DNA of 64,000 nt from an uncultured Lachnospiraceae bacterium (GCA_934309145.1 CAKRCW010000004.1:62001-126000), one strand, 5' to 3'; positions 8,830 through 18,007 are shown, numbered from the stretch's first letter. The notes: generated by a model not told the origin, from the sequence alone. Translations and numbers: made by a program.

Positions 8830-9017
8830 GATTGATACAAATATATACATCAATGCTCCAAAATGTAGCTTGATTATTATGTTTAATGGCTTTATTATAT
8901 ACATATCATCAATTAGCAGGATATCAATTCCTGTGTTTCAGATTTCCCATTATTTATTATTAAAACTATTATAATTGAAAGGAGAGATACATATGCGTTC
9001 ATGTATTAGTGACTGAT

Positions 9018-9899
9018 ATGGATTTTAGAGAATTTGCAAATGAGATAAAAGAGGGTATTCCTGATTATATGCTCAAATACAACGTGAAAAGTGTTAGACT
9101 TGACAATGTTATTAAGAACAACGGAGTTGAGCTGTTAGGACTTGTTATCTGCCTTGAAAACGAGAATGTTTCACCTAATATTTATCTTAATTATTACTAT
9201 GAATTATACAGACAGGGTAAGAGTATTATAGAGATACTTGAAATGATAAGAGATGAATATGAAGTGTCATATAAGAGCCTTCACAGTGGGATGCTTGGTA
9301 ATTTTGATAAGGACAATATAAGGGACAGAATATTCTTAAGGCTTGTCAATTGTGCAAAAAATGAGATGATACTTGATGAGATTCCATATATTCATTTCCA
9401 TGACCTTATTATTACTTTCAGATATCTTGTCAAACAGGATGATGACGGAATTGCATCAGCCATACTTAGAAATGGTGAGTTAGCAGAGCTTAATATGAAC
9501 ATGGATGAGTTGTTTGAGATTGCAAAGAAAAATACAGAGAGACTGTTCCCTATGGAACTTATGCTTATGAGCTCGATGATACCATTTGATGAAAATGAAG
9601 ATCTAAGGTTTCCCAGGATGTATGTACTTACTAATAGCAGGAGAATAAATGGTGCAACATACATGATATATGATGAGGTGTTAGAGAAGTTTGCAGACAG
9701 CATAAATGAGAGCTTTTATATTATCCCTTCAAGTATACACGAGCTGCTTTTACTACCTTCCTCAGATATGTTTAATATCGATAATATGAAGCAGACAGTA
9801 CGCGATGTTAATGAATGTGCAGTGTCAGAAATGGACTACTTATCAGACAATGTATACTATTATGACAGAAAAAGTAAAATAATAAATATATGCGTGTAA
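9018..9899 (+). CDS. DUF5688 family protein
   Basis: A soluble 293-residue protein resembling the DUF5688 family seen in Lachnospiraceae. It has an N-terminal MDFREFANEI segment, a VSPNIYLNYYYELYRQGKS motif and a C-terminal half with YIIPSSIHELLLLP. The function of the family is unknown to me. The start is uncertain. The strong GGAGAG at 8981 points at an ATG (8993) in another frame that opens a 7-codon reading frame ending at 9016, two bases before this ATG. A GTG at 9009 is also in frame. Translation may depend on re-initiation after the small frame. Confidence 0.75.
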   Translation: MDFREFANEIKEGIPDYMLKYNVKSVRLDNVIKNNGVELLGLVICLENENVSPNIYLNYYYELYRQGKSIIEILEMIRDEYEVSYKSLHSGMLGNFDKDNIRDRIFLRLVNCAKNEMILDEIPYIHFHDLIITFRYLVKQDDDGIASAILRNGELAELNMNMDELFEIAKKNTERLFPMELMLMSSMIPFDENEDLRFPRMYVLTNSRRINGATYMIYDEVLEKFADSINESFYIIPSSIHELLLLPSSDMFNIDNMKQTVRDVNECAVSEMDYLSDNVYYYDRKSKIINICV

Positions 9900-9937
9900 A
9901 ATGCGTATAAAATTAACTCTGCAAGTTCAAAATAAAC

Positions 9938-9966
9938 TTGACGAAACATCAAGTCTATGCTATCTT
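9938..9966 (+). promoter_or_regulatory. Sigma-A promoter for the cold-shock gene
   Basis: TTGACG and TATCTT are separated by 17 bases, about 44 bases before the cold-shock start codon. The predicted leader is short, about 37 bases, so the long folded leader of E. coli cspA is absent. Confidence 0.65.
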
Positions 9967-10009
9967 TATAAAGCGTTATAAACGTATTTTTAGATTTGGA
10001 GGATTTATC

Positions 10010-10210
10010 ATGACAAAAGGTACAGTAAAGTGGTTTAATGACCAGAAGGGTTTTGGATTCATTACAGATGAGACAGGTAAGGATGTATTCGTACATTTCA
10101 CAGGTCTTAACATGGAAGGATTCAAGACACTTAAAGAGAATCAGCAGGTTGAGTTTGAAGTTGTAAATGGCGAGAAGGGACCACAGGCTACAAACGTAAC
10201 TACTCTCTAA
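10010..10210 (+). CDS. Cold-shock protein, single CSD
   Basis: A 66-residue beta-barrel nucleic-acid-binding protein of the CspA/CspB family. The RNP1 motif KGFGFIT and RNP2 motif DVFVHFT are intact, and the opening MTKGTVKWFND is canonical. It acts as an RNA chaperone that loosens structure in mRNA. The ATG at 10010 was chosen because GGAGG ends 7 bases upstream. The longer in-frame extension overlaps the promoter and does not resemble the family. Confidence 0.96.
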   Translation: MTKGTVKWFNDQKGFGFITDETGKDVFVHFTGLNMEGFKTLKENQQVEFEVVNGEKGPQATNVTTL

Positions 10211-10315
10211 TTAATCCGTAGCTTAATCAAGTAACATCGTACCTATTTATTATATATCGCATTTATGTGTTCTATTATGATTTAGGATTTGTTATATTAT
10301 TGAGTGAAGTGAAAC

Positions 10316-10350
10316 AGGAGCTATTATTTATATAATAGCTCCTATTTTAT
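10316..10350 (+). terminator. Terminator after the cold-shock gene
   Basis: A perfect 12-bp stem, AGGAGCTATTAT with ATAATAGCTCCT, has a 4-base loop and is followed by ATTTTATT. The T tract is broken by single A bases. The structure lies about 105 bases beyond the stop, and its tail runs directly into the -35 of the next promoter. Confidence 0.7.
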
Positions 10351-10378
10351 TGACAAAAATAGCCAAATGAAATAAAAT
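10350..10378 (+). promoter_or_regulatory. Sigma-A promoter for the TetR gene
   Basis: TTGACA and TAAAAT are separated by exactly 17 bases. The promoter starts in the terminator tail of the cold-shock gene and lies about 50 bases before the TTG start of the TetR-type regulator. It probably also serves the receiver protein and rarA. Confidence 0.7.
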
Positions 10379-10428
10379 CATAGGTATGATGAGGGGTTGA
10401 AAATACATTATAGGGAGAGGGGAAATAA

Positions 10429-11022
10429 TTGGGTGATAGTTTTGTTTCAAGGAAAGACAGAATAATAGCATCAGCAATAGAAATTATCAGTGATTCAGGC
10501 TTGTCAGCACTTACAACTCGTAATCTGGCGTTGAAAGAGAATATGTCAGAGGCATTATTATACAAATATTTTGGCGGTATCAATGAGGTGCTGATAGAGG
10601 TTGTAGATTATTACTCCAGATTTGATAACAGTATAAGAAACACTGTAAAGTCTAAAGAAGGATGCTATATGGATAAGCTGATAGATTATTTAGAGGCATA
10701 TGCAACATATTATGATAATTATTATGCTATTTCTACACTTATGTTACAATATGAGGAGCTGCTCCATAATATGGACACGCGAGAGAAGATTGCGTGGTGT
10801 ATAACTGAGCGTCTTGGTTTTATGGAGGAAATCTTTGCAGGTGCTATAGATAGCAAGGAGATAACAGATAAGTTTACTCCTGTTGAGCTTGCTAATAATG
10901 TCACGGGAATAGCGATGGCATATATACTTGGACGAAGAATTACATACCATAAGAAAACATTCAAGCAGGAATATATGGAATACATTTTAAAATGGATAGA
11001 GATGCTTAAAAAAGTGGATTAG
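10429..11022 (+). CDS. TetR/AcrR-family transcriptional regulator
   Basis: A 197-residue regulator with an N-terminal helix-turn-helix: about 17-48, reading IEIISDSGLSALTTRNLA then SEALLYKYFGG, the usual TetR recognition helix. The rest is a helical ligand/dimerisation domain. The start is TTG. GGAGAGGGGAA precedes it, and the first in-frame ATG lies inside the DNA-binding helix, so the rare start is needed. It could control the efflux operon that begins 1.8 kb downstream, but two genes intervene and this is inference. Confidence 0.85.
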   Translation: MGDSFVSRKDRIIASAIEIISDSGLSALTTRNLALKENMSEALLYKYFGGINEVLIEVVDYYSRFDNSIRNTVKSKEGCYMDKLIDYLEAYATYYDNYYAISTLMLQYEELLHNMDTREKIAWCITERLGFMEEIFAGAIDSKEITDKFTPVELANNVTGIAMAYILGRRITYHKKTFKQEYMEYILKWIEMLKKVD

Positions 11023-11034
11023 GAGGGTTTATAG

Positions 11035-11424
11035 ATGAAAGTATTGGTAGCAGAGGATGATATGGCTAGTGGAAAATTCATGCAGAAGCTATTATCTAAG
11101 TATGGTGAGGTGGTACTTGCCAGAGATGGTATAGCAGCGGTTGATGAATTTGTCAATGCAGTCAATAACAATGAAAGGTTCGATCTTGTATGCATGGATA
11201 TCATGATGCCTAAGATTGATGGATATAAGGCACTTGCCTCTATCCGTGATGCAGAGCGTAAGCTTGGACTTGCAAGAGATTCGAGATGTAAGGTTATTAT
11301 GATAAGTGCTCTTGATGAGGGTTTTGATTCAAGTTATGCCAGTGATGACTATGAGGAATATATCTGTAAGCCTATTGACATAATGAAATTTGACAACCTT
11401 ATCAAGAAATTAGATTTAATATAG
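11035..11424 (+). CDS. Stand-alone receiver domain (CheY-like response regulator)
   Basis: A 129-residue protein made only of a receiver domain. The acidic pocket (AEDD, residues 6-9), the phospho-acceptor D55 in VCMDIMMPK, the switch S91 and the lysine K112 in CKPID are all present, so it should be phosphorylatable. It has no output domain and no partner kinase nearby. It follows the TetR gene by 12 bases and precedes rarA by 8, so it is part of that operon. The output is probably protein-protein contact. Confidence 0.9.
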   Translation: MKVLVAEDDMASGKFMQKLLSKYGEVVLARDGIAAVDEFVNAVNNNERFDLVCMDIMMPKIDGYKALASIRDAERKLGLARDSRCKVIMISALDEGFDSSYASDDYEEYICKPIDIMKFDNLIKKLDLI

Positions 11425-11432
11425 GTGGCATA

Positions 11433-12755
11433 ATGGATTTATTTGAATACATGAGGACAACTAATATGAGTGGGGAGGCACCGCTTGCAAAGCGGCTGCG
11501 TCCTACTTCATTGGAGGAGATAGTAGGTCAGGAGCACATTTTAGGGAGCGATAAGTTACTTTATCGTGTAATAAAAGCTGACAAACTCTCCTCTATTATT
11601 TTATATGGACCTCCGGGTACAGGTAAGACAACGCTTGCTATGGTGATTGCCAACACTACAAGTGCAGAATTTTGTGAGTTAAATGCAACTACCTCTGGCA
11701 AGAAGGATATTGAGCAGGTTGTAAAGACGGCTAAGGACAATCTCGGAATGTATGGAAAAAAGACTATATTGTTCGTTGATGAGATTCACAGGTTTAACAA
11801 GGCTCAGCAGGACTATCTGCTTCCGTATGTGGAGGATGGAACGGTTATACTTATAGGGGCTACTACGGAGAATCCTTATTTTGAAGTGAATGGAGCTCTT
11901 ATATCAAGATCCACAATATTTCAATTAAAACCACTTACAAAGGATAATATTAAGGTTTTGATAAGAAGGGCCGTGAATGACAGCGAAAAAGGAATGGGAG
12001 CCTATGATGCAGAGATAACAGATGAGGCGGTTGATTTTCTTGCAGATGTATCTGAGGGAGATGCGAGACATGCACTTAACGCAGTTGAGCTTGGCGTTTT
12101 ATCTACAGAGCGTGATGAAAAGTCAGGAAAGATAATTATAGATCTACCTGTTGCCGAGGAGTGTATACAGAGAAGATTTATAAAATATGATAAGGATGGG
12201 GATAATCATTATGATATAATCTCCGCATTTATCAAGAGTATGAGAGGCTCAGATCCCGATGCGGCGGTATATTACCTTGCCAAGATGTTATACGCAGGTG
12301 AGAGTGTAACGTTTATTGCAAGACGAATTATGATATGTGCATGTGAGGATGTAGGAAATGCAGATCCGAATGCAATTGTAGTTGCATCATCCTGTGCACA
12401 GGCTGTAGAGAGAGTGGGGATGCCTGAGGCACAGATTATATTGGCACATGCCGCTATCTATGTTGCGTGTGCACCTAAGAGCAATTCTGTTGTTAATGCG
12501 ATATTTGCGGCAACAGATGCCGTGAAGCAGGTTGGTAATTGTCAGGTGCCGGTTCATCTTAGGGATGCACATTATTCGGGAGCAGCAAAGCTTGGCAATG
12601 TCGGATATAAATATGCCCATGATTATCCTAATCATTATGTGGAGCAGCAATATCTGCCAGACCAGCTTGTAGGAGAACATTTTTATGAACCTGGTGATAA
12701 CGGATATGAGAGAGAAATAAAAAAATGGTTCAAAAAAATTAAAGAAGAAAAATAA
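11433..12755 (+). CDS. rarA: Replication-associated recombination protein A (AAA+ ATPase)
   Basis: A 440-residue clamp-loader-related AAA+ ATPase (RarA/MgsA, homologue of WRNIP1) that acts at stalled replication forks. The N-terminus PLAKRLRPTSLEEIVGQEHI, Walker A GPPGTGKT (59-66), Walker B/DEIH (116-119), sensor GATTENPYFEVN and the C-terminal tetramerisation domain ending HYVEQQYLPD are all present. Length matches the family. Translation is closely coupled to the receiver gene upstream. Confidence 0.95.
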   Translation: MDLFEYMRTTNMSGEAPLAKRLRPTSLEEIVGQEHILGSDKLLYRVIKADKLSSIILYGPPGTGKTTLAMVIANTTSAEFCELNATTSGKKDIEQVVKTAKDNLGMYGKKTILFVDEIHRFNKAQQDYLLPYVEDGTVILIGATTENPYFEVNGALISRSTIFQLKPLTKDNIKVLIRRAVNDSEKGMGAYDAEITDEAVDFLADVSEGDARHALNAVELGVLSTERDEKSGKIIIDLPVAEECIQRRFIKYDKDGDNHYDIISAFIKSMRGSDPDAAVYYLAKMLYAGESVTFIARRIMICACEDVGNADPNAIVVASSCAQAVERVGMPEAQIILAHAAIYVACAPKSNSVVNAIFAATDAVKQVGNCQVPVHLRDAHYSGAAKLGNVGYKYAHDYPNHYVEQQYLPDQLVGEHFYEPGDNGYEREIKKWFKKIKEEK

Positions 12756-12844
12756 ATGTATGATACAAACATGATACAAGAATTTGGTATATTTTAGACA
12801 CAAGATGTGAAACTCTGTAATAATATAAGAAATGGAGAAATGGT

Positions 12845-14251
12845 ATGAAGAAAAAGAAGATTATAGCAATCATTATAGTAGTTTTGATATTGCTTGCAGG
12901 TGCCGGCACAGCGATAGTGTTACTATCGGGCAAGGGCAATAAACAAAGTGATGAAATGGTATATGTGGAGTCCGTTGCCAATATAACAGGCTCAGGCATA
13001 ACTACTGACAATCGTTATATGGGTGTCGTTGAATCTCAGGAGACAAAGAATGTTGATAAAGCAGAAGATAAGACTGTAAAGGAAATTTTTGTCGAGGTTG
13101 GTGATGAGGTTAAAGAGGGAGATCAGCTCTTTGAGTATGATTCTGATGAGATGACTCTTAAGCTTAAACAGCTTGAACTTGAGCTTGCAAGCATTAATAC
13201 AAATATAACAACTGCTAATCAGCAGATTGCATCCCTTGTAGCAGAGAGAGATCAGGTTGAGGCAGACTATAAGATAGAGTATACAGCTCAGATACAGAGT
13301 CTTCAGGCACAGGTCAATCAGTATAATTATGATGCAAGTGCAAAGCAGCTTGAGATTGACAGACAGAAGTCAGCCATAGAGAATTCAATAGTATTTTCAC
13401 CTATGGATGGCATTGTTAAGGAGATTAATAAAGATTCTAATGGTACAGGTAGCAATACTGATTACATGGGTGGCTCAGACAGCAGCCAGAAGTCCTTTAT
13501 GTCTATCATGGCACTTGGTGATTATCGTATCAAGGGTACAGCTAGTGAGCTTAACGTGAGAAGCATGTCAGAGGGACAGGCTGTAATAATACGTTCACGC
13601 ATGGATGAGAGCGTAACATGGACAGGAACTATATCATCAGTTGATTTAGAGCATCCTGACAATAACAACAACAATAATTATTATTACTCTGATTCTTCAG
13701 GAACAAGTACTACTAATTATCCATTTTATATTACTCTTGACAATATAGATGGCTTGATTTTAGGACAGCATGTATATATTGAGATGGATTATGGACAGGG
13801 CGAAGCCAAGGATGGAATATGGCTTTATGAATCATATATAATTCAGGAAGGTGAAAATGCATATGTATGGGCTGAGGATAAGGACGGAAGGATTGAAAAG
13901 CGAAAGGTAACACTTGGCGAATATGATGAGAGTATGATGCAGTATGAGATTGTGTCAGGTCTTACTACCGAGGATTATATTGCATGGCCTGAGGACAGAA
14001 TACAGGAGGGCATGAAGGCCACTCATAATTATGAGGATGTTTTGCAGTATGAGAATAATGATGATGCCAGCTTAGATGATGGATATGTAGTTACTGAGCA
14101 GCTTAATATTGATAGTGGTGACTTTAATTATGATGATATGAACGAAGATATCAATTATGATGATTCAGAAAATTTAGATGATTCAGAAAATTTAGATAAT
14201 TCAGACAGTGCAGATATAGGAGCAGACTCCGGAGAGGAGGCTGCCGAATGA
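12845..14251 (+). CDS. Membrane fusion (HlyD/MFP) subunit of a MacAB-like efflux system
   Basis: A 468-residue protein with a signal-anchor helix (about 5-29), a first biotinyl-lipoyl half (VKEIFVEVGDEVKEGDQLFEYD), a predicted coiled-coil hairpin (about 103-176), the returning lipoyl half (SPMDGIVKEI) and beta-barrel domains. An adaptor of this kind links the ABC permease to the cell exterior. The C-terminus is a strongly acidic tail with an 18-base tandem repeat encoding DDSENL. It opens a five-gene operon; the stop overlaps the ATPase start. A possible promoter (TAGACA, 17 bases, TAATAA at 12795-12823) lies upstream. Confidence 0.85.
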   Translation: MKKKKIIAIIIVVLILLAGAGTAIVLLSGKGNKQSDEMVYVESVANITGSGITTDNRYMGVVESQETKNVDKAEDKTVKEIFVEVGDEVKEGDQLFEYDSDEMTLKLKQLELELASINTNITTANQQIASLVAERDQVEADYKIEYTAQIQSLQAQVNQYNYDASAKQLEIDRQKSAIENSIVFSPMDGIVKEINKDSNGTGSNTDYMGGSDSSQKSFMSIMALGDYRIKGTASELNVRSMSEGQAVIIRSRMDESVTWTGTISSVDLEHPDNNNNNNYYYSDSSGTSTTNYPFYITLDNIDGLILGQHVYIEMDYGQGEAKDGIWLYESYIIQEGENAYVWAEDKDGRIEKRKVTLGEYDESMMQYEIVSGLTTEDYIAWPEDRIQEGMKATHNYEDVLQYENNDDASLDDGYVVTEQLNIDSGDFNYDDMNEDINYDDSENLDDSENLDNSDSADIGADSGEEAAE

Positions 14252-15006
14252 TATTAGAATTAAAGAATGTATATAAGACATACATTCAGGGTAATATGGA
14301 GGTTCCGGTACTAAAGGACATAAACCTTTCTGTTGAGGAGGGGGAGTATGTTGCCATAATGGGACCTTCAGGCTCAGGAAAGTCAACCCTGATGAATATT
14401 ATTGGATGTCTTGATAAAGCTACATCGGGAGAGTATTACTTAGATGGAGAAAATATCGTAGATTATAATGATAAGGAATTATCCTATGTTAGAAATAAGA
14501 GTATAGGCTTTGTATTCCAGACTTTTAATCTGATGCCTAGGCAGTCAGCACTTGATAATGTTGCACTTCCACTTCAGTATGCGAAGGTTCCTAAGCGTCA
14601 GCGTAAGGAGATGTGTTTAAATGCTCTTGGACGAGTAGGACTTGAGGATCGTGTAAATTTTAAGCCTACTCAGTTGTCTGGTGGACAAAAGCAACGAGTT
14701 GCCATTGCAAGGGCTATGGTAAATCAGCCAAAGATATTGCTTGCAGATGAGCCTACAGGTGCTCTTGATTCTAAATCAGGACTTCAGGTTATGCAGCTTT
14801 TTGACCAGCTCCACAAGGAAGGCGTTACAATCATAATGATTACTCACTCAGATGAGATAGCCAAGTATGCAAATCGCATTATCAAGATAGTTGATGGTGA
14901 GCTGCTTGACGGAATGTATGATGGCAGACGTGAATTGCAGGAGTTGTCTCCTGAGGAGGCAGAGAATGCTTTCTATGGAGAGAAGCAGGAGGTGCAAAAT
15001 GAGTAA
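14248..15006 (+). CDS. ABC transporter ATPase, MacB/YknY type
   Basis: A 252-residue ATPase with Walker A GPSGSGKST, Q-loop FVFQTFNLMPRQ, signature LSGGQKQR, Walker B ILLADEPTGALD and switch MITHS. It belongs to the ATPase class that drives MacB-type permeases. It overlaps the upstream adaptor gene by four bases (ATGA) and the following adaptor by eight, so the three are translationally coupled. The substrate could be a peptide or a small amphiphilic toxin; the sequence does not tell. Confidence 0.93.
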   Translation: MILELKNVYKTYIQGNMEVPVLKDINLSVEEGEYVAIMGPSGSGKSTLMNIIGCLDKATSGEYYLDGENIVDYNDKELSYVRNKSIGFVFQTFNLMPRQSALDNVALPLQYAKVPKRQRKEMCLNALGRVGLEDRVNFKPTQLSGGQKQRVAIARAMVNQPKILLADEPTGALDSKSGLQVMQLFDQLHKEGVTIIMITHSDEIAKYANRIIKIVDGELLDGMYDGRRELQELSPEEAENAFYGEKQEVQNE

Positions 15007-16399
15007 GACAAAGAAAATCATTTTAACACTATCCATAGTTATTGTTGTGCTTGGAATGGCAACAGGATTAGTATTTTATCTTAAAGACAGAAATAGAAGT
15101 AAGAAAACAGCCAATGTATATCCTGTAGAGTCAGTAGGTTATACAGGAGATTCTTTTATGGGCTCAAGCAGTCTTAGCGGTAATGTTGCAATTGACAAGG
15201 AACAAAAGATATATTTGCAGGCTACTGATCAGATATCAGAGGTAAAGGTAAAAGAGGGGGACGTAGTTAAGGCAGGAGATGTCATTCTCGTATATGATAC
15301 TACATCACAGCAATTAAAACTTGAGAGCATGCGTGCGGACGTTGAAGTTGCTCGTGCATCGGTTCAGGCGGCTGAGAGAGATTTAAAGATTCTTCAAAAT
15401 ACAACACCGGTTGAACCAACAACAGAGGAACCATCGACAGAGGAGCCATCGACAGAGGAGCCATCAACAGAAAATCCATCGACAGAAGCTCCATCGACAG
15501 AAACTCCGACGACGGAAGCTCCGACAACAGAAGCTCCGACAACAGAACCAACAACAGAGAATCCAGATGGAGTAGATGTACCTGCTCAGCCACAAGCATC
15601 AATATCACCAAGAGAGGTTGCACTTCTTGGCGATCCTGAGGATAATATGGAGCCTGATGATACACAGACATATACAAAAGAAGAGCTTGATAAGGCAATA
15701 CAGGATAAGCAGAATGAGATTAAGAAACTTAATGTAGATTATCAGTTAAAACAGGTTGAGCTTGAAATAATGGAGTATCAGGCAGCTACAGGAGAAGTAA
15801 GAAGTAATTTTGATGGAGTTGTTAAGTCTGTAGCAGATCAGGAACAGTCAATACTTAACAATGAGCCATTTATAGTTGTAAGTGGAACAGATGGATATAC
15901 TGTGAGAGGTTATATCGGTGAGCTTTCGCTAAGCACAGTGCATGTAGGTGATATGGTAAGTATGTACAGCTATGATAATGGTATGTCATATACAGGTACT
16001 ATATCAGAAATATCAAGTATGCCTGCAACAGATTACTATTCATATGATGGAACTGAGGAGACCTATTACCCTATGACTATAACAGTTATGGATGGAGATG
16101 ATTTGTCTCAGGGAATGTATATGGAGATTACAGTTGCAGAAAACAGTGACCCTTCTGATTCATTATATATACCTATGGCGCTTGTTGATAAGGATAATGG
16201 TTCTTATTATGTTATGAAGGAAGTTGATGGTAAGCTCAAGAAAGTATATGTACAGACGGGTAAGATTGTCTGGGGTGATACTATAGAGATAATATCTGGA
16301 GTTACACTTGATGACTATATTGCAATGCCTTATTCAAAGGATGCTGAAGAGGGCGTTAAGACAGTTCACAAGACAGCTGATGATTTGTATGGTTACTAA
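14999..16399 (+). CDS. Second membrane fusion (MFP) subunit with a PSTE-repeat linker
   Basis: A 466-residue adaptor with an N-terminal helix (about 7-28), a lipoyl half (SEVKVKEGDVVKAGDVILVYD), two helical segments and a C-terminal barrel. Between the helical halves, about residues 137-188, lies an unusual low-complexity stretch of some eleven tandem five-residue units of the form P-S/T-T-E-x, encoded by 15-base repeats. It would form an extended tip on the hairpin. AGGAGG before the ATG at 14999 fixes the start, which overlaps the ATPase gene. Two different adaptors in one operon suggest a mixed adaptor ring. Confidence 0.85.
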   Translation: MSKTKKIILTLSIVIVVLGMATGLVFYLKDRNRSKKTANVYPVESVGYTGDSFMGSSSLSGNVAIDKEQKIYLQATDQISEVKVKEGDVVKAGDVILVYDTTSQQLKLESMRADVEVARASVQAAERDLKILQNTTPVEPTTEEPSTEEPSTEEPSTENPSTEAPSTETPTTEAPTTEAPTTEPTTENPDGVDVPAQPQASISPREVALLGDPEDNMEPDDTQTYTKEELDKAIQDKQNEIKKLNVDYQLKQVELEIMEYQAATGEVRSNFDGVVKSVADQEQSILNNEPFIVVSGTDGYTVRGYIGELSLSTVHVGDMVSMYSYDNGMSYTGTISEISSMPATDYYSYDGTEETYYPMTITVMDGDDLSQGMYMEITVAENSDPSDSLYIPMALVDKDNGSYYVMKEVDGKLKKVYVQTGKIVWGDTIEIISGVTLDDYIAMPYSKDAEEGVKTVHKTADDLYGY

Positions 16400-16417
16400 A
16401 ATGAAAGGAATGAGATT

Positions 16418-17701
16418 ATGGTAGAAAATATTAGATTATCCTTCCAGGGAATTTGGGCACATAAGATGCGTTCCTTTCTGACTATGCTTGGTATTATAAT
16501 TGGTATAGCAGCTATAATAGCAATAGTATCAACAATAAAGGGAACGAGTGAGCAGATAAAGGAAAACCTTGTAGGTTCAGGAGATAACATAGTCAAGGTA
16601 CAGCTTACAGCAGGAGAAGACTGGCCATATGCGTCAGGAGATGGAAATACCGCTCCTGAGGGTGTACCTATGATAACAGATGATATAAAACAGGAAATAT
16701 TGGATGTTGATGAGATAAGTGCTGTGTCAGCATACAGATATGGTTCTATGTATCAGGGAATTAATTATGGAGCTAATAAGCTTGACAACACTACACTTAT
16801 TGGAACAGACAATGATTATTTCTCTGTTATGGGTTATATAGTAACAAAGGGAAGATTATTTACAGATAGTGACAGAGCAGATTTTAAGAAATTTGTTGTA
16901 CTTGATGCAACCTCTGCAAGTATGCTTTTTGAGAGCGATGAGCCTGTTGGCAAAACTATTGAGATAAAGGGAGACGCATACGTTGTAATTGGTGTTGTTG
17001 ATCAGGTTAACGATTTTAAACCTAATGCTGAAACTATAAATGAATGGCAGACATATTATGGCTCAAATGCCTCTGGAAAAATATTTGTTACAGATGCAGC
17101 ATGGCCTATGATCTACAGCTTTGATGAGCCTTATCATGTTGTTGTAAAGGCTAAGAGTACAGAGGATATGACTCGTGCTGGTAAGAAGGCTGAGGATATT
17201 CTTAATTCACACATTGTGTCAAGTAATACATCGGATGAAAACTCATCACAGAACTATAAGTATAAGAGTGATGATTTGTTACAGACAGCTAAATCCTTAC
17301 AGAAGGTCAGCGCATCTACAAGCCAGCAGCTTATATGGATTGCAAGTATTTCACTTCTTGTAGGTGGTATAGGCGTTATGAATATCATGCTTGTTTCTGT
17401 AACAGAGAGAACAAGAGAGATAGGTCTTAAGAAGGCACTTGGTGCAAGGAAAAAGGTTATACTTGGTCAGTTCTTGACTGAGGCAGCAGTTTTGACAAGC
17501 CTTGGTGGAGTTATTGGCGTAGGTGCTGGTATTGGACTTGCATATCTTATCTCTAATATTGCAGAGGTACCTGTGGCAATAAGCGGAGCAGCTATTGCGT
17601 TATCGGTTGTATTCTCTATGGTAATAGGAATAGTTTTCGGTCTCATTCCATCAGTTAAGGCTGCAAATCTTAACCCTATAGATGCATTGAGATATGAGTA
17701 A
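16418..17701 (+). CDS. MacB-like ABC transporter permease
   Basis: A 427-residue permease with an N-terminal transmembrane helix (about 21-41), a MacB periplasmic core domain (about 45-290), and three C-terminal helices forming the FtsX domain. The typical coupling segment TERTREIGLKKALGARKKVIL and the ending LNPIDALRYE are present. It partners with the ATPase and the two adaptors upstream. The next small gene overlaps its 3' end by eight bases. Confidence 0.93.
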   Translation: MVENIRLSFQGIWAHKMRSFLTMLGIIIGIAAIIAIVSTIKGTSEQIKENLVGSGDNIVKVQLTAGEDWPYASGDGNTAPEGVPMITDDIKQEILDVDEISAVSAYRYGSMYQGINYGANKLDNTTLIGTDNDYFSVMGYIVTKGRLFTDSDRADFKKFVVLDATSASMLFESDEPVGKTIEIKGDAYVVIGVVDQVNDFKPNAETINEWQTYYGSNASGKIFVTDAAWPMIYSFDEPYHVVVKAKSTEDMTRAGKKAEDILNSHIVSSNTSDENSSQNYKYKSDDLLQTAKSLQKVSASTSQQLIWIASISLLVGGIGVMNIMLVSVTERTREIGLKKALGARKKVILGQFLTEAAVLTSLGGVIGVGAGIGLAYLISNIAEVPVAISGAAIALSVVFSMVIGIVFGLIPSVKAANLNPIDALRYE

Positions 17702-18002
17702 TAATAAACACATTATAAGAAAAAGAGCGTTAAATATGAAAGAAGAACAGTATATATCAACTTTATCTAAGAAAAAAAGCTATAGAATAGGGGCTTGGAT
17801 ATGCCTGTTTATAATAGCAGTGCTTGTAGTTGCTACATTTGTGACAGGAATAATGGGAAGTAAATACTTCATGGGATGCCTGTTTATGTGCATAATAGTT
17901 CCTATACTTATGTATGTGATACTGTGGTTCGGAAAAGTATTATTTTCTGTGCATAGTGATGATAAGGCAGTTGATTCTGGCGAGAATGACGATTTAGAAT
18001 AA
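17694..18002 (+). CDS. Small two-helix membrane protein of the efflux operon
   Basis: A 102-residue protein with a basic N-terminus, two hydrophobic helices (about 33-55 and 61-84) and an acidic tail. I do not recognise a family. The start at 17694 overlaps the permease gene, which favours coupled translation; an internal ATG at 17736 is a weaker alternative. Its place at the end of the MFP-ATPase-MFP-permease operon suggests an accessory subunit, by position only. Confidence 0.65.
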   Translation: MSNNKHIIRKRALNMKEEQYISTLSKKKSYRIGAWICLFIIAVLVVATFVTGIMGSKYFMGCLFMCIIVPILMYVILWFGKVLFSVHSDDKAVDSGENDDLE

Positions 18003-18007
18003 AGTGA

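Noticed and set aside
15415..15560. Tandem repeat considered as a CRISPR array or minisatellite
   Set aside because: Units are 15 bases with no spacers and are in frame inside a good protein-coding gene.
15300..15698. Minus-strand ORF of 132 codons rich in Leu/Ser
   Set aside because: It is the antisense reading of the PSTE repeat; the periodic 15-base unit keeps stops out of that frame. It has no ribosome site.
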